Source: JAPLDA01 sp043783155 (lineage in GTDB: Bacteria; Bacteroidota; Bacteroidia; AKYH767-A; 2013-40CM-41-45). Taken from it: 64,000 nt of DNA. The notes under the pieces are model-generated. The model had not been told where the DNA came from, searched no databases, and saw nothing but the letters and a program-made list of their open reading frames with translations. Positions 1 through 8,145 of this stretch are shown one piece after another. The stretch lies in assembly GCA_043783155.1 (NCBI GenBank), contig JAYVZS010000054.1:87828-151827 (forward strand), written 5' to 3'. The first letter of the stretch is position 1. Each line of letters starts with the position of its first letter. Made by a program: the position numbers and the translations under genes.

Positions 1-57
1 GTGCATGAAGCTGCCTTCGTCCATTCCTTCTCCAACATATCCTGATATACCGCACAT
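1..57 (-). CDS. Partial class II glutamine amidotransferase, probably asparagine synthetase (N-terminal 19 codons)
   Basis: Reading the minus strand from 57 gives MCGISGYVGEGMDEGSFMH and then runs off the window. Met-Cys-Gly-Ile at the very start is the hallmark of Ntn-type glutamine amidotransferases, in which Cys2 becomes the catalytic nucleophile after Met removal. Asparagine synthetase B and GlmS both begin this way. The position downstream of gmd and fcl on the same strand, in a nucleotide-sugar context, makes an AsnB-like enzyme of polysaccharide clusters the better guess, but 19 residues cannot separate AsnB from GlmS. The full-length AsnB at 32121-34097 begins MCGIAGIV, so this would be a second copy of the family. 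Confidence 0.7.
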   Translation of the reverse strand, partial: MCGISGYVGEGMDEGSFMH

Positions 58-187
58 AATTTAAAGCATCATGATTAAATACCCTTGAATTTATTCTTTA
101 CCTGGTTCACTGCCTGTCATTTTTTTAACGGGATTAAATTAAAGGCAACTTATTATCGATAATTTGAAATCCTGAAAAAATAAAAAG

Positions 188-1129
188 TCAGGCAATGTCT
201 TTGCCAAAACGATCCCGGTATTCTTTGTAAGTTGCCGCAATTCCTTCTCTTAAATTAATTTTTGGTTTCCATCCCAGCTGGTGAATGCGTGTTGAGTCCA
301 TCAGTTTTTTAGGCGTGCCATCAGGCCGGCTGGCGTTGAAAATAATTTTTCCGGAAAATCCAACCGCTTCTTTTACAATCTCAGCAAGCTCTCTGATGGT
401 TACATCATCACCAAACCCGATGTTAAGAAAGGACGATTCATTGTAATTTAACATCAACAGATAACATGCTTCCGCGAGATCATCCACATGTAAAAATTCG
501 CGAAATGGTTTTCCGCTGCCCCAGACTTCTACTTCCGTCACCATCTTTATTTTTGCTTCATGAAATTTTCTGATCAATGCAGGAAGCACATGAGAGTTTT
601 CAAGATCGTAATTGTCATTCGGCCCGTATAGGTTGGTTGGCATCGCAGAAATGAAATTGCATCCGTATTGGCTTCGGTATGATTCGCATAATTTTATGCC
701 GGCGATTTTTGCGATGGCATACGGCTCATTCGTACTTTCAAGATATCCTGAAAGAAGGTATTCTTCTTTCAATGGCTGTGGTGCAAGTTTTGGATAGATG
801 CAGGAAGAACCGAGAAACAAAAGTTTTTTCACTTTGCTTTCGTATGCCGAATGAATCACATTTAACTCGATGTAAAGGTTGTCGCGCAGAAACTCAGCCC
901 TGTAAATATTGTTTGCATTGATGCCTCCAACTTTTGCAGCAGCGATAAAAACATACTCCGGTTTTTCTGCTTTGAAAAAATCAGAAACGGCTTGCTGGTT
1001 TCTTAAGTCAAGTTCTGCCGATGTACGCATTACAAGGTTCTCAAAACCCTGTCGTTTCAATTGTCGAACAATGGCAGAGCCAACCATTCCGCGATGACCG
1101 GCAATATATATTTTGGAATCTTTGTGCAT
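188..1129 (-). CDS. fcl: GDP-L-fucose synthase
   Basis: This 313-residue short-chain dehydrogenase/reductase catalyses the NADPH-dependent 3,5-epimerisation and 4-reduction of GDP-4-keto-6-deoxymannose to GDP-L-fucose in the cytoplasm. The N terminus carries the dinucleotide loop GHRGMVG (residues 11-17). Ser108/109 in LFLGSSCIYP and the Tyr137-x3-Lys141 pair in EPYAIAK form the catalytic triad. The motif PTNLYGPNDNYD and a substrate domain ending about residue 310 are typical, and the length matches the family. The gene lies 47 bp downstream of gmd on the same strand, and the two enzymes act consecutively, so an operon feeding fucose into a surface glycan is likely. The start at 1129 gives a compact N terminus directly before the Rossmann strand. 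Confidence 0.95.
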   Translation of the reverse strand: MHKDSKIYIAGHRGMVGSAIVRQLKRQGFENLVMRTSAELDLRNQQAVSDFFKAEKPEYVFIAAAKVGGINANNIYRAEFLRDNLYIELNVIHSAYESKVKKLLFLGSSCIYPKLAPQPLKEEYLLSGYLESTNEPYAIAKIAGIKLCESYRSQYGCNFISAMPTNLYGPNDNYDLENSHVLPALIRKFHEAKIKMVTEVEVWGSGKPFREFLHVDDLAEACYLLMLNYNESSFLNIGFGDDVTIRELAEIVKEAVGFSGKIIFNASRPDGTPKKLMDSTRIHQLGWKPKINLREGIAATYKEYRDRFGKDIA

Positions 1130-1176
1130 GAGATGGAAACTAAATGCTGGAAATTGTAAGATGGAAATTGGGAAAT

Positions 1177-2289
1177 TTATTCGTGGTAATTAAAAACTTT
1201 ATGTCCTCCCTCTTTCAAATACTTATCACGTTTAAATAAATCAATATCTGCTTCCATCATCTCTTTCACAAGCGCTTTTACGTCATACTTGGGTATCCAT
1301 CCTAATTTTGTATTTGCTTTTGTCGCATCGCCAAGTAATAATTCTACTTCTGTCGGACGGAAATACCGGGTATCCACACTCATCACATTTTTTCCGACCG
1401 GCAACTGGTAGTTCGGATTGCTGCATGACTTTACAAATGCTTTTTCTTCCACGCCTTTTCCTTTGAACTCTACTTCAACTCCCGCTTCAGCAAAAGCCAT
1501 TTTCAAAAAGTCGCGAACAGGAGTAGTCTTGCCGGTAGCGATCACGAAATCTTCCGGCTTGTCGTGCTGCAACATCAGCCACATCGCTTCGATGTAATCT
1601 TTTGCATGTCCCCAGTCGCGCTTGGCATCCAGGTTTCCAAGATATACCTGGTCCTGCAATCCCAGTACAATGCGTGCGACACCACGGGTAATTTTTCTGG
1701 AGACAAATGTTTCTCCGCGCAATGGAGATTCGTGGTTGAAAAGAATTCCGTTTACAGCAAACATGTTGTATGCTTCGCGGTAATTCACCGTTATCCAGTA
1801 GCCATACATTTTTGCAACTGCATAAGGAGATCGTGGATAGAAAGGAGTTTTTTCTGATTGAGGAATTTCCTGAACGAGACCATACAGTTCAGATGTGGAG
1901 GCCTGGTAAATTCTTGTCTTTTTTATCATGCCGAGTAAACGTACCGCTTCAAGCACTCGCAAGATACCGAGGCCGTCGGTATTGGCAGTGTACTCAGGAG
2001 TTTCAAAACTTACTTTTACGTGACTCATTGCGCCGAGGTTGTAAATTTCATCGGGTTGAACTTCCTGTATAATGCGGATGATATTGGTGGAATCGGTGAG
2101 ATCACCATAATGCATTTTAAATTTCACATTGGTCTCGTGCGGATCTTTATAAAGATGATCCACACGCTCGGTATTGAAGAGCGAACTTCTTCTTTTGATG
2201 CCGTGAACTTCATAACCCTTCTTAAGGAGGAACTCCGCGAGGTAAGCTCCGTCTTGTCCTGTGATACCCGTAATTAAAGCAACTTTCAT
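1177..2289 (-). CDS. gmd: GDP-mannose 4,6-dehydratase
   Basis: This 370-residue protein converts GDP-D-mannose to GDP-4-keto-6-deoxy-D-mannose, the first step toward GDP-L-fucose and related sugars. It has GITGQDG (residues 8-14) for NADP binding, the RR-S segment at 33-35 used for cofactor phosphate recognition in the family, STSE at 131-134 with Thr132, and Tyr156-x3-Lys160 in SPYAVAK. FNHESPLRGETFVSRKIT is characteristic of Gmd. The following gene is fcl, so the pair forms a complete GDP-fucose route. A TACTTTTG box on the minus strand (2332-2339) lies about 43 bases upstream of the start and matches the Bacteroidota -7 element. Confidence 0.96.
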   Translation of the reverse strand: MKVALITGITGQDGAYLAEFLLKKGYEVHGIKRRSSLFNTERVDHLYKDPHETNVKFKMHYGDLTDSTNIIRIIQEVQPDEIYNLGAMSHVKVSFETPEYTANTDGLGILRVLEAVRLLGMIKKTRIYQASTSELYGLVQEIPQSEKTPFYPRSPYAVAKMYGYWITVNYREAYNMFAVNGILFNHESPLRGETFVSRKITRGVARIVLGLQDQVYLGNLDAKRDWGHAKDYIEAMWLMLQHDKPEDFVIATGKTTPVRDFLKMAFAEAGVEVEFKGKGVEEKAFVKSCSNPNYQLPVGKNVMSVDTRYFRPTEVELLLGDATKANTKLGWIPKYDVKALVKEMMEADIDLFKRDKYLKEGGHKVFNYHE

Positions 2290-2331
2290 AGCTATAGAAC
2301 GATGATTTTATTGGTTGAACGATTTAAAATC

Positions 2332-2339
2332 CAAAAGTA
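2332..2339 (-). promoter_or_regulatory. Candidate -7 promoter box for gmd-fcl
   Basis: The minus strand reads TACTTTTG, an exact match to the Bacteroidota -7 consensus TAnnTTTG. I see no TTTG at the expected distance for a -33 element, so only half of the promoter is recognisable. Confidence 0.35.
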
Positions 2340-2504
2340 CAAAATAAATTCAGCAAGAGTTTTTTAATAGTGGATTCGAAGGAAAGTACAATTTATTAGC
2401 TATTCGTAATTTAGGTTGCCTGTCTCGATTCTTTCTGGAATGTTCGGTGACTTTGCCTGCACGCTTTATTTTCTCCCAACTCCGAACTAATTACTCCCGC
2501 TTGA

Positions 2505-2512
2505 TATATTTG
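2505..2512 (+). promoter_or_regulatory. Candidate -7 promoter box for the RdgB-type gene
   Basis: TATATTTG matches TAnnTTTG exactly and lies 23 bases before the ATG at 2536. No clear TTTG is visible 19-20 bases further upstream. Confidence 0.4.
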
Positions 2513-2535
2513 CATTTTATTAACTGAATACAACC

Positions 2536-3150
2536 ATGGCAGGCGACAAATTAAAACTGGTTTTTGCGACCAATAATCAACATAAACTGAAGGAAATTAA
2601 AGCGATGCTGAAGGATTCGATTACGATTCTAAGTCTCCGGGACATTGGTTGTGATGATGAACTTCCGGAAACATCTGCAACTCTCACGGGTAATGCATTG
2701 CAAAAGGCAAACTATGTTTTTGAAAAATATGGAATGGCTTGCTTTGCTGATGATACGGGTTTGGAAATTGACGCACTTGGAGGAAGGCCGGGAGTTTATT
2801 CCGCCCGCTTTGCCGGACTCAATGCGAGTTACCAGGAGAACGTAGAGAAAGTACTTACTGAAATGAAAGGTGTTGAAAACCGGAATGCGAGATTCAAAAC
2901 CGTTATCGCACTCATCACTGAAAATGAACAGAAATGTTTTGATGGAGTTATTGAAGGAGAAATCACCATGGAAACGAAAGGCAAGGGAGGTTTCGGATAC
3001 GATCCCGTTTTTCTTCCCATAGGAACCGGTAAAACATTTGCGGAGATGACTGAAGATGAAAAAAATAAAATAAGCCATCGCGGAAGGGCGTTAATCGGAT
3101 TGATTGATTACCTCGGCAAAGCGGATGTAATTCGTGATCATTCAAACTGA
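2536..3150 (+). CDS. rdgB: dITP/XTP pyrophosphatase, RdgB/HAM1 family
   Basis: This 204-residue protein should hydrolyse non-canonical purine nucleoside triphosphates (ITP, dITP, XTP) to the monophosphate plus pyrophosphate, keeping deaminated purines out of nucleic acids. Visible signatures are the N-terminal FATNNQHKLKEI nucleotide-binding strand, FADDTGLEIDALGGRPGVYS with the acidic metal ligands, GKGGFGYDPVF, and the C-terminal SHRGRAL. The length is normal for the family. It is divergent from gmd and followed 81 bp later by a small membrane-protein gene on the same strand. The start ATG follows a -7 promoter box by 23 bases. Confidence 0.95.
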   Translation: MAGDKLKLVFATNNQHKLKEIKAMLKDSITILSLRDIGCDDELPETSATLTGNALQKANYVFEKYGMACFADDTGLEIDALGGRPGVYSARFAGLNASYQENVEKVLTEMKGVENRNARFKTVIALITENEQKCFDGVIEGEITMETKGKGGFGYDPVFLPIGTGKTFAEMTEDEKNKISHRGRALIGLIDYLGKADVIRDHSN

Positions 3151-3231
3151 TTCTGTTTTGCTTCCATCGTGAACGTAGTATCCTGAATAAAATAATTCCG
3201 ACATTTACCTCATTCTGAAATCTGTTTCTGT

Positions 3232-3765
3232 ATGGACATCTCCAAAAACTTAGCTGGTACGTTACTTTACTTTGTACCGGCACTGCTGGTGTTCTTTGCC
3301 ATGTTTATGCTGGTGAAAAAATTTCTTGATAGAGGTTATAAACGCCAGATCATAGAAGTAAAACGTTCCATGCAAAAAGAATCGCTCCCGTTAAAGTTAC
3401 AGGCATTCGAGCGGCTGGTTTTATTTCTCGAACGCATTTCTCCGAATAGTTTGCTTGTCAGAACGCATCGCGCCGGTGTTTCCGCGACGCAGCTTCACAG
3501 CGATTTGCTTGCAACCATCCGCGCCGAATTTGAACACAATCTTTCACAACAGATTTACATTTCCGGTTCCGCATGGGAAGTGGTGAAAAATTCAAAAGAA
3601 GATACTTTGAGGATGATCAACAATGCCTATAGTCAGGTAGGTCAACATGCAAACGGCATTCAGCTCAGTTCAGAAATATTTGAACAGATGATGAAAGAAG
3701 AAGGTATTCCGACTCAGAAAGCAATTGACTTTTTAAAATCTGAAGCGAAGCAATTACTCGGATGA
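3232..3765 (+). CDS. Small membrane-anchored protein of unknown function (DUF7935-like)
   Basis: The 177-residue product has one N-terminal membrane helix at about residues 9-28, then a basic segment and a mostly helical soluble domain. The domain includes RLVLFLERISPNSLLVR (about 61-77), FEHNLSQQIYISGSAWEVV and a C-terminal acidic helix. This arrangement is common in Bacteroidota and resembles a domain of unknown function that I know as DUF7935; I cannot assign an activity. The gene lies between the pyrophosphatase and the acyl-CoA mutase gene on the same strand (61 bp before the latter), so co-transcription is possible. Its weak conservation of charged surface residues offers no catalytic motif. 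Confidence 0.8.
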   Translation: MDISKNLAGTLLYFVPALLVFFAMFMLVKKFLDRGYKRQIIEVKRSMQKESLPLKLQAFERLVLFLERISPNSLLVRTHRAGVSATQLHSDLLATIRAEFEHNLSQQIYISGSAWEVVKNSKEDTLRMINNAYSQVGQHANGIQLSSEIFEQMMKEEGIPTQKAIDFLKSEAKQLLG

Positions 3766-3826
3766 TTTGATGATTAACTGATTATAAAAGTATACCAGGA
3801 TTTCTAACACAGTAAATATTTTAAAA

Positions 3827-5380
3827 ATGTCGGACGAGAAAAGGATTTTTACGGAAAGCGGAATAGAAATTAAATCGGTTTATTTTTCTCATGAGTCGCT
3901 GAAAGAAATTCCGGGTGAGTTTCCATTCACGCGCGGTATTCAGCCCGACATGTATCGAAGTAAGCAATGGACCATGCGCCAGTATGCAGGTTTTTCGACG
4001 GCTGAAGAATCAAACAAACGCTATCATTATTTATTGGAACAAGGACAAACCGGTTTGTCGGTAGCATTTGATCTTCCTACACAAATCGGTTACGATTCTG
4101 ATCATGCACTTTCTGAAGGAGAAGTGGGGAAAGCCGGAGTTGCTATTGATTCATTGAACGATGTAGAAGTTTTGTTTGACGGAATTCAATTAGAGAATAT
4201 TACTACATCGATGACGATCAATTCCACCGCTTCTGTTTTACTTGCATTTTATATTGCGCTCGCGAAGAAACAAGGCGCTGATCTGAAAAAAATTTCAGGA
4301 ACCATTCAAAATGATTTGTTGAAAGAATACGCAGCACGCGGAACATATATTTATCCGCCTAAACCTTCTATGCGGATCATCACCGATATTTTTGAATTCT
4401 GCACGAAGGAAGTTCCGAAGTGGAACACGATTTCAATTTCAGGGTATCATATTCGTGAAGCCGGCTCAACAGCCGTCCAGGAACTGGCTTTCACTTTATC
4501 CAATGGCAAAGCGTATGTGAAAGCAGCGATTGAAAAAGGTCTCGACATCAATGTATTTGGAAAACGACTTTCGTTTTTCTTTAACGCGCACAACAATTTA
4601 TTCCAGGAAGCAGCCAAGTTTCGCGCAGCGCGGAGGATGTGGGCGAATATCATGAAGGAGCTCGGTGCTACCGATCAACGCGCGATGATGCTGAGGTTTC
4701 ATACGCAAACCGGTGGATCAACACTCACTGCGCAGCAGCCAATGAATAATGTAACGCGTGTAACCTTGCAGGCGTTGTCAGCTGTGCTTGGCGGAACACA
4801 ATCGCTTCACACGAACGGGTACGACGAAGCCATGAGTTTGCCGACGGAAGAAGCGGCTCGCATCGCGCTTCGTACGCAGCAGATCATCGCTCATGAAAGT
4901 GGAGTAGTGGATACCGTTGATCCGCTTGCAGGATCTTATTTTGTTGAAACACTTACCGATGAACTGGAAGCGAAGGCGTGGGAATACATTCAGCGAATTG
5001 ATGCCATGGGCGGAGCGGTGAACGCGATTGAATCAGGTTATATGCAAAATGAAATTGCGCGGGCTTCGTATGATTATCAGCAATCCATTGAAAAGAATGA
5101 AAGGATCATCGTCGGCGTGAATAAATTTACGATGGAAGAAAGACCGTTCGATAAATATTTTGTAATTGATGATTCAATCCGTTTGTTGCAGATTGATAAA
5201 CTGAAAAAACTCAAAGCGGAACGCGATCAATCAAGAGTTACTTCTTCACTATTAAAAATTGAAACCGCAGCAAAAGAAAATACGAACCTGATGCCTTGTA
5301 TCATTGAAGCCGTAGAAAATTATGCAACCCTGGGAGAAATTTCTGACGTGATGAGGAAGGTCTTCGGGGAATACAGGTAA
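3827..5380 (+). CDS. Acyl-CoA mutase large subunit (methylmalonyl-CoA mutase family, no B12 domain)
   Basis: This 517-residue protein is the substrate-binding TIM-barrel half of an adenosylcobalamin-dependent acyl-CoA mutase. It has MRQYAGFSTAEESNKRY, GLSVAFDLPTQIGYDSDH, YIYPPKPSMRI, ISGYHIREAGS, RAARRMW, FHTQTGGSTLTAQQP and SLHTNGYDEAMSLP, which are conserved through the family. It stops about where this domain ends and lacks the C-terminal cobalamin-binding DxHxxG domain, so a separate small subunit must be supplied. No such gene, nor the meaB chaperone, is adjacent. Methylmalonyl-CoA mutases have ATHRGYDSD where this has PTQIGYDSD, so an isobutyryl-CoA-type or other branched acyl-CoA substrate is possible. 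The family call is firm; the substrate is not. Confidence 0.92.
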   Translation: MSDEKRIFTESGIEIKSVYFSHESLKEIPGEFPFTRGIQPDMYRSKQWTMRQYAGFSTAEESNKRYHYLLEQGQTGLSVAFDLPTQIGYDSDHALSEGEVGKAGVAIDSLNDVEVLFDGIQLENITTSMTINSTASVLLAFYIALAKKQGADLKKISGTIQNDLLKEYAARGTYIYPPKPSMRIITDIFEFCTKEVPKWNTISISGYHIREAGSTAVQELAFTLSNGKAYVKAAIEKGLDINVFGKRLSFFFNAHNNLFQEAAKFRAARRMWANIMKELGATDQRAMMLRFHTQTGGSTLTAQQPMNNVTRVTLQALSAVLGGTQSLHTNGYDEAMSLPTEEAARIALRTQQIIAHESGVVDTVDPLAGSYFVETLTDELEAKAWEYIQRIDAMGGAVNAIESGYMQNEIARASYDYQQSIEKNERIIVGVNKFTMEERPFDKYFVIDDSIRLLQIDKLKKLKAERDQSRVTSSLLKIETAAKENTNLMPCIIEAVENYATLGEISDVMRKVFGEYR

Positions 5381-5399
5381 TTGGAGAGTGCGATGCAAA

Positions 5400-5729
5400 T
5401 TACTTCTTTGCTGTGTTCTCCTGAACAATTACATACACATCTTCATTGTCGCGTTTCATCCTGTATTTTTCTCGCGCGTACCTCTCCATGTTTTTCTGAT
5501 TCGTGAGAAGATCTGTTACTTCCGCTTTGTTCTTCACGATTTCTTCTATGTAGTAATCACGCTCCTTCTGAAGAGAATGAAGTTTACTTCTGTAAGCATG
5601 CTGAGTGATGAAATCGTTCCGGTCAAAAAATGAAAGCCATATCAAAAAAGAAAATGCTGTGATGAAGTATTTATTCTTCAGCAGATTTCGATACGGCTCT
5701 GGAATGCTTTTCAGGAAATTATTTTTCAT
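5400..5729 (-). CDS. Septum formation initiator family protein (DivIC/FtsB-like)
   Basis: This 109-residue bitopic membrane protein has a cytoplasmic N terminus, one transmembrane helix at about residues 21-36, and then a coiled coil (about 45-82: YRSKLHSLQKERDYYIEEIVKNK in part). A short conserved segment MERYAREKYRMKRDNEDVYVI follows and is typical of DivIC/FtsB. Family members form a complex with FtsL and FtsQ/DivIB that regulates septal peptidoglycan synthesis. It is convergent with the mutase gene, 19 bp from its stop. The upstream MATE gene is on the same strand but 106 bp away, so an operon is uncertain. Confidence 0.88.
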   Translation of the reverse strand: MKNNFLKSIPEPYRNLLKNKYFITAFSFLIWLSFFDRNDFITQHAYRSKLHSLQKERDYYIEEIVKNKAEVTDLLTNQKNMERYAREKYRMKRDNEDVYVIVQENTAKK

Positions 5730-5835
5730 TTGCTCAAATGTACCACTGTTTACGTGAGTAACGGAAAATGAACCGGACTAATTTTGTAACAGACGGTTGT
5801 TCATAATAACCAAATGCTTTCAGAATGCTGCTGCG

Positions 5836-7233
5836 CTACACTTTCACTTTCTTCCAGTTGCCTTTTCGGAAATAGTACCAGGCAACCAAAGCGATCAGGG
5901 TTTCCGCGGCGGGTATGGAAATAAAAGCTCCTGTAGATTTCATATCGAGACCTTTTGCCAGTAAATACGCGAGCGGAACCTGGAACATCCAGAAACAAAC
6001 AAAGTTGATGATGGTCGGAGTTCTTGTATCTCCTGCGCCATTCAGCGACTGCGTCATCACCATCGCAATGCCGTAGAAAATATATCCGACTCCGATAATT
6101 CGCAAGGCCCTGGCGCCATAGCTGACAACCGCTTCATCATTTGTAAAAATCCGGATGATCGGGTCCGCGAAAAAAACGAACAGCACGGTGACGAATCCCA
6201 TAAAGATGGCATTGTATTTTGCCGTGAGGAAAACACTTTTCTCAGCCCGCTCTATTTCCTTTGCTCCGAGATTTTGTCCCACCAATGTTGCTGCTGCATT
6301 GCTCAATCCCCACGCGGGCAGAATAAAGAATATGACATTGCGAATCGCTATCTGATAACCTGCTGACGCAGTTGTTCCGCCTGTTTCGGCTACTAAACGC
6401 GCCAGTATGATCCAACTTCCGCTGGCAATGATAAACTGCAAAGCGGCTGGCCATGCAATTTTAATGAGAGATTGAATGACTTCCGCATCGAACCTGAAAT
6501 GCTGGGAATGAAATTTTAAAATACCACTTCCCTTAAAAAGATGATAGCATTGGTAAAACACTCCCGTGCTTCTTCCGATGACAGTTGCGATTGCGGCACC
6601 TTTTAATCCGAAGAAGTGAATGAAAATCGGGCAGAGGATAATGTTGATGATGCTGGCAATCCATAAACTTTTCATTGCCATCGCTGCGTCACCGGCTCCG
6701 CGAAATATTCCGTTGATGAGAAATAATAAAAAAATTCCGGCGCTTCCACCCATCATAATGCGTGTGAAAATGGTTCCTTCAGAAACTACATCTTTGCTCG
6801 CGCCCATCAACGATAATATATCTCCTGCGAACACCATTCCGGCAATGCTTAAAACAAGTGTTGCCAATATAGCTATCATCAGTGATTGCGCTCCCGCATG
6901 CGCTGCCGCTTCCGGATTTTTTTCGCCCGTTCTTCTTGCCACCACAGCTGTAGCTGCTGTGCTTAAACCAATCGCGATCGAATAAATAATGGTCAATACC
7001 GATTCTGTTAAGCCAACAGTTGCAATCGCATTCTTTCCCAGTTTGCTTACAAAAAACATATCGACCACTGCGAATACACTTTCTAAACTTAGCTCGAGGA
7101 TCATCGGGATCGCCAGCAGGATCACTGCTCTCCGGATGCTTCCCTGTGTATAATCCATCTGCTCGCCATTGAGTGATTGCCTGATGACGGAAAATACATT
7201 ACCGATGGTACTTGCTTTATTTCGAGTTGACAT
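5836..7233 (-). CDS. MATE family efflux transporter
   Basis: This 465-residue inner-membrane protein has about twelve hydrophobic segments in two pseudo-repeated halves, as in the multidrug and toxin extrusion family of cation-coupled antiporters. Recognisable pieces are RAVILLAIPMILELSLESVFAVVDMFFVSKLG, GLTESVLTIIYSIAIGLS and, in the second half, GAGDTRTPTIINFVCFW and VPLAYLLA. The annotated start at 7233 gives a 25-residue leader before MDYTQGSIRRA; that internal ATG (7158) is an equally good start. The substrate cannot be read from the sequence. It stands alone between the septum gene and the carbonic-anhydrase-like gene. Confidence 0.92.
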   Translation of the reverse strand: MSTRNKASTIGNVFSVIRQSLNGEQMDYTQGSIRRAVILLAIPMILELSLESVFAVVDMFFVSKLGKNAIATVGLTESVLTIIYSIAIGLSTAATAVVARRTGEKNPEAAAHAGAQSLMIAILATLVLSIAGMVFAGDILSLMGASKDVVSEGTIFTRIMMGGSAGIFLLFLINGIFRGAGDAAMAMKSLWIASIINIILCPIFIHFFGLKGAAIATVIGRSTGVFYQCYHLFKGSGILKFHSQHFRFDAEVIQSLIKIAWPAALQFIIASGSWIILARLVAETGGTTASAGYQIAIRNVIFFILPAWGLSNAAATLVGQNLGAKEIERAEKSVFLTAKYNAIFMGFVTVLFVFFADPIIRIFTNDEAVVSYGARALRIIGVGYIFYGIAMVMTQSLNGAGDTRTPTIINFVCFWMFQVPLAYLLAKGLDMKSTGAFISIPAAETLIALVAWYYFRKGNWKKVKV

Positions 7234-7434
7234 ATTTAATCAGGAAAACGTTTTGGAAAATGATCTTGAAAAAATAATTAGAGTAAAATAATTTCACCTG
7301 TTCATTCAAAATAAATATTCAACAAGAAGTTCATCTTACCGATATTGAATAAAGTGTCGAAGTAAAGCAGGATAATTTTTCCATTTCTCTCATTGGCGCG
7401 GCAGATAAAAGATTAATTAAATGATGAATCTATT

Positions 7435-7977
7435 TTAATCTTCTTTTATCAGGTAGAGTTTATTGTCCTCAACGAGGTAAAGCATCGGCGCAATTTTGAT
7501 GTTCGGATAACGAAGTCGCAGTCGTTTTGTTTCGCTCAGAATGAAATCTGTTTCACTTCCTATTTCATACATCGGAGCGAAGTGAAGAAAATGATCTTCC
7601 GCCTGGTCTCTGTCCCAGCCCGCAACGTCAACCAGTCCTTTGATGAACTGATCTTTTCTCGAAATCAGGTTGACCATGCCGCAGTGGTTGTGTCCGATCA
7701 GTGCGATGTGTCTGACTCCGCCAACAGAAACAGCAAACGAAACTTTAAATTCACTGTACCTTAAATTGGCACCACCTGTCCGGATGATGAAAGAAAAATT
7801 ATCAGGCATGTGCAAATGCTTCCGGTTGTCCATGCACATTCCGACAAGCAATTTTGCATTTTGATACTCGTCAAACGGTTTGTTTAAATTATGGTATTCC
7901 AGAAGCAATCCAATAGGAGTGTCGCGGTATTCCGGAAGAATGTCGTCTTTGGATTGAATAGAAAGAAGTTGGCTCAT
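7435..7977 (-). CDS. Beta-carbonic-anhydrase-like protein
   Basis: The 180-residue product has the two zinc-site motifs of beta-class carbonic anhydrases. They are Cys48-x-Asp50-x-Arg52 in MCMDNRK and His96-x2-Cys99 in GHNHCGM, separated by FIIRTGGANLRYSEFKVS and a beta strand ending in HIALIGH. These residues would hold the catalytic zinc and the Asp/Arg dyad that gates it. The protein is slightly short at the C terminus compared with many bacterial enzymes and has an unusual acidic middle (WDRDQAEDHFLHF), so a divergent subgroup is possible. The likely reaction is CO2 hydration in the cytoplasm. A good promoter candidate lies directly upstream. Confidence 0.85.
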   Translation of the reverse strand: MSQLLSIQSKDDILPEYRDTPIGLLLEYHNLNKPFDEYQNAKLLVGMCMDNRKHLHMPDNFSFIIRTGGANLRYSEFKVSFAVSVGGVRHIALIGHNHCGMVNLISRKDQFIKGLVDVAGWDRDQAEDHFLHFAPMYEIGSETDFILSETKRLRLRYPNIKIAPMLYLVEDNKLYLIKED

Positions 7978-8025
7978 CAGTTAGTTTTCTCTTGGAAATT
8001 CAGTTAAAATAAAATCGAACAGTAA

Positions 8026-8054
8026 CAAATGTAAAGTATTTTAAACAAACCAAA
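8026..8054 (-). promoter_or_regulatory. Candidate promoter of the carbonic-anhydrase-like gene
   Basis: On the minus strand TTTG (8054-8051) is followed after 17 bases by TACATTTG (8033-8026), an exact TAnnTTTG box about 49 bases upstream of the start codon. The spacer is two bases short of the usual 19. Confidence 0.45.
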
Positions 8055-8145
8055 AACGTTTCATGTCTGAGCGGAGTATTTCTGGTGATCACAAACCTGT
8101 TGCTCAAAAAACAATCGAGATGAAATAAATTTCCGAAACGATCAA

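Noticed and set aside
2629..3078. 149-codon open frame antisense to rdgB
   Set aside because: It is contained in a clear RdgB-family gene, and its residues show no domain or signal peptide pattern.
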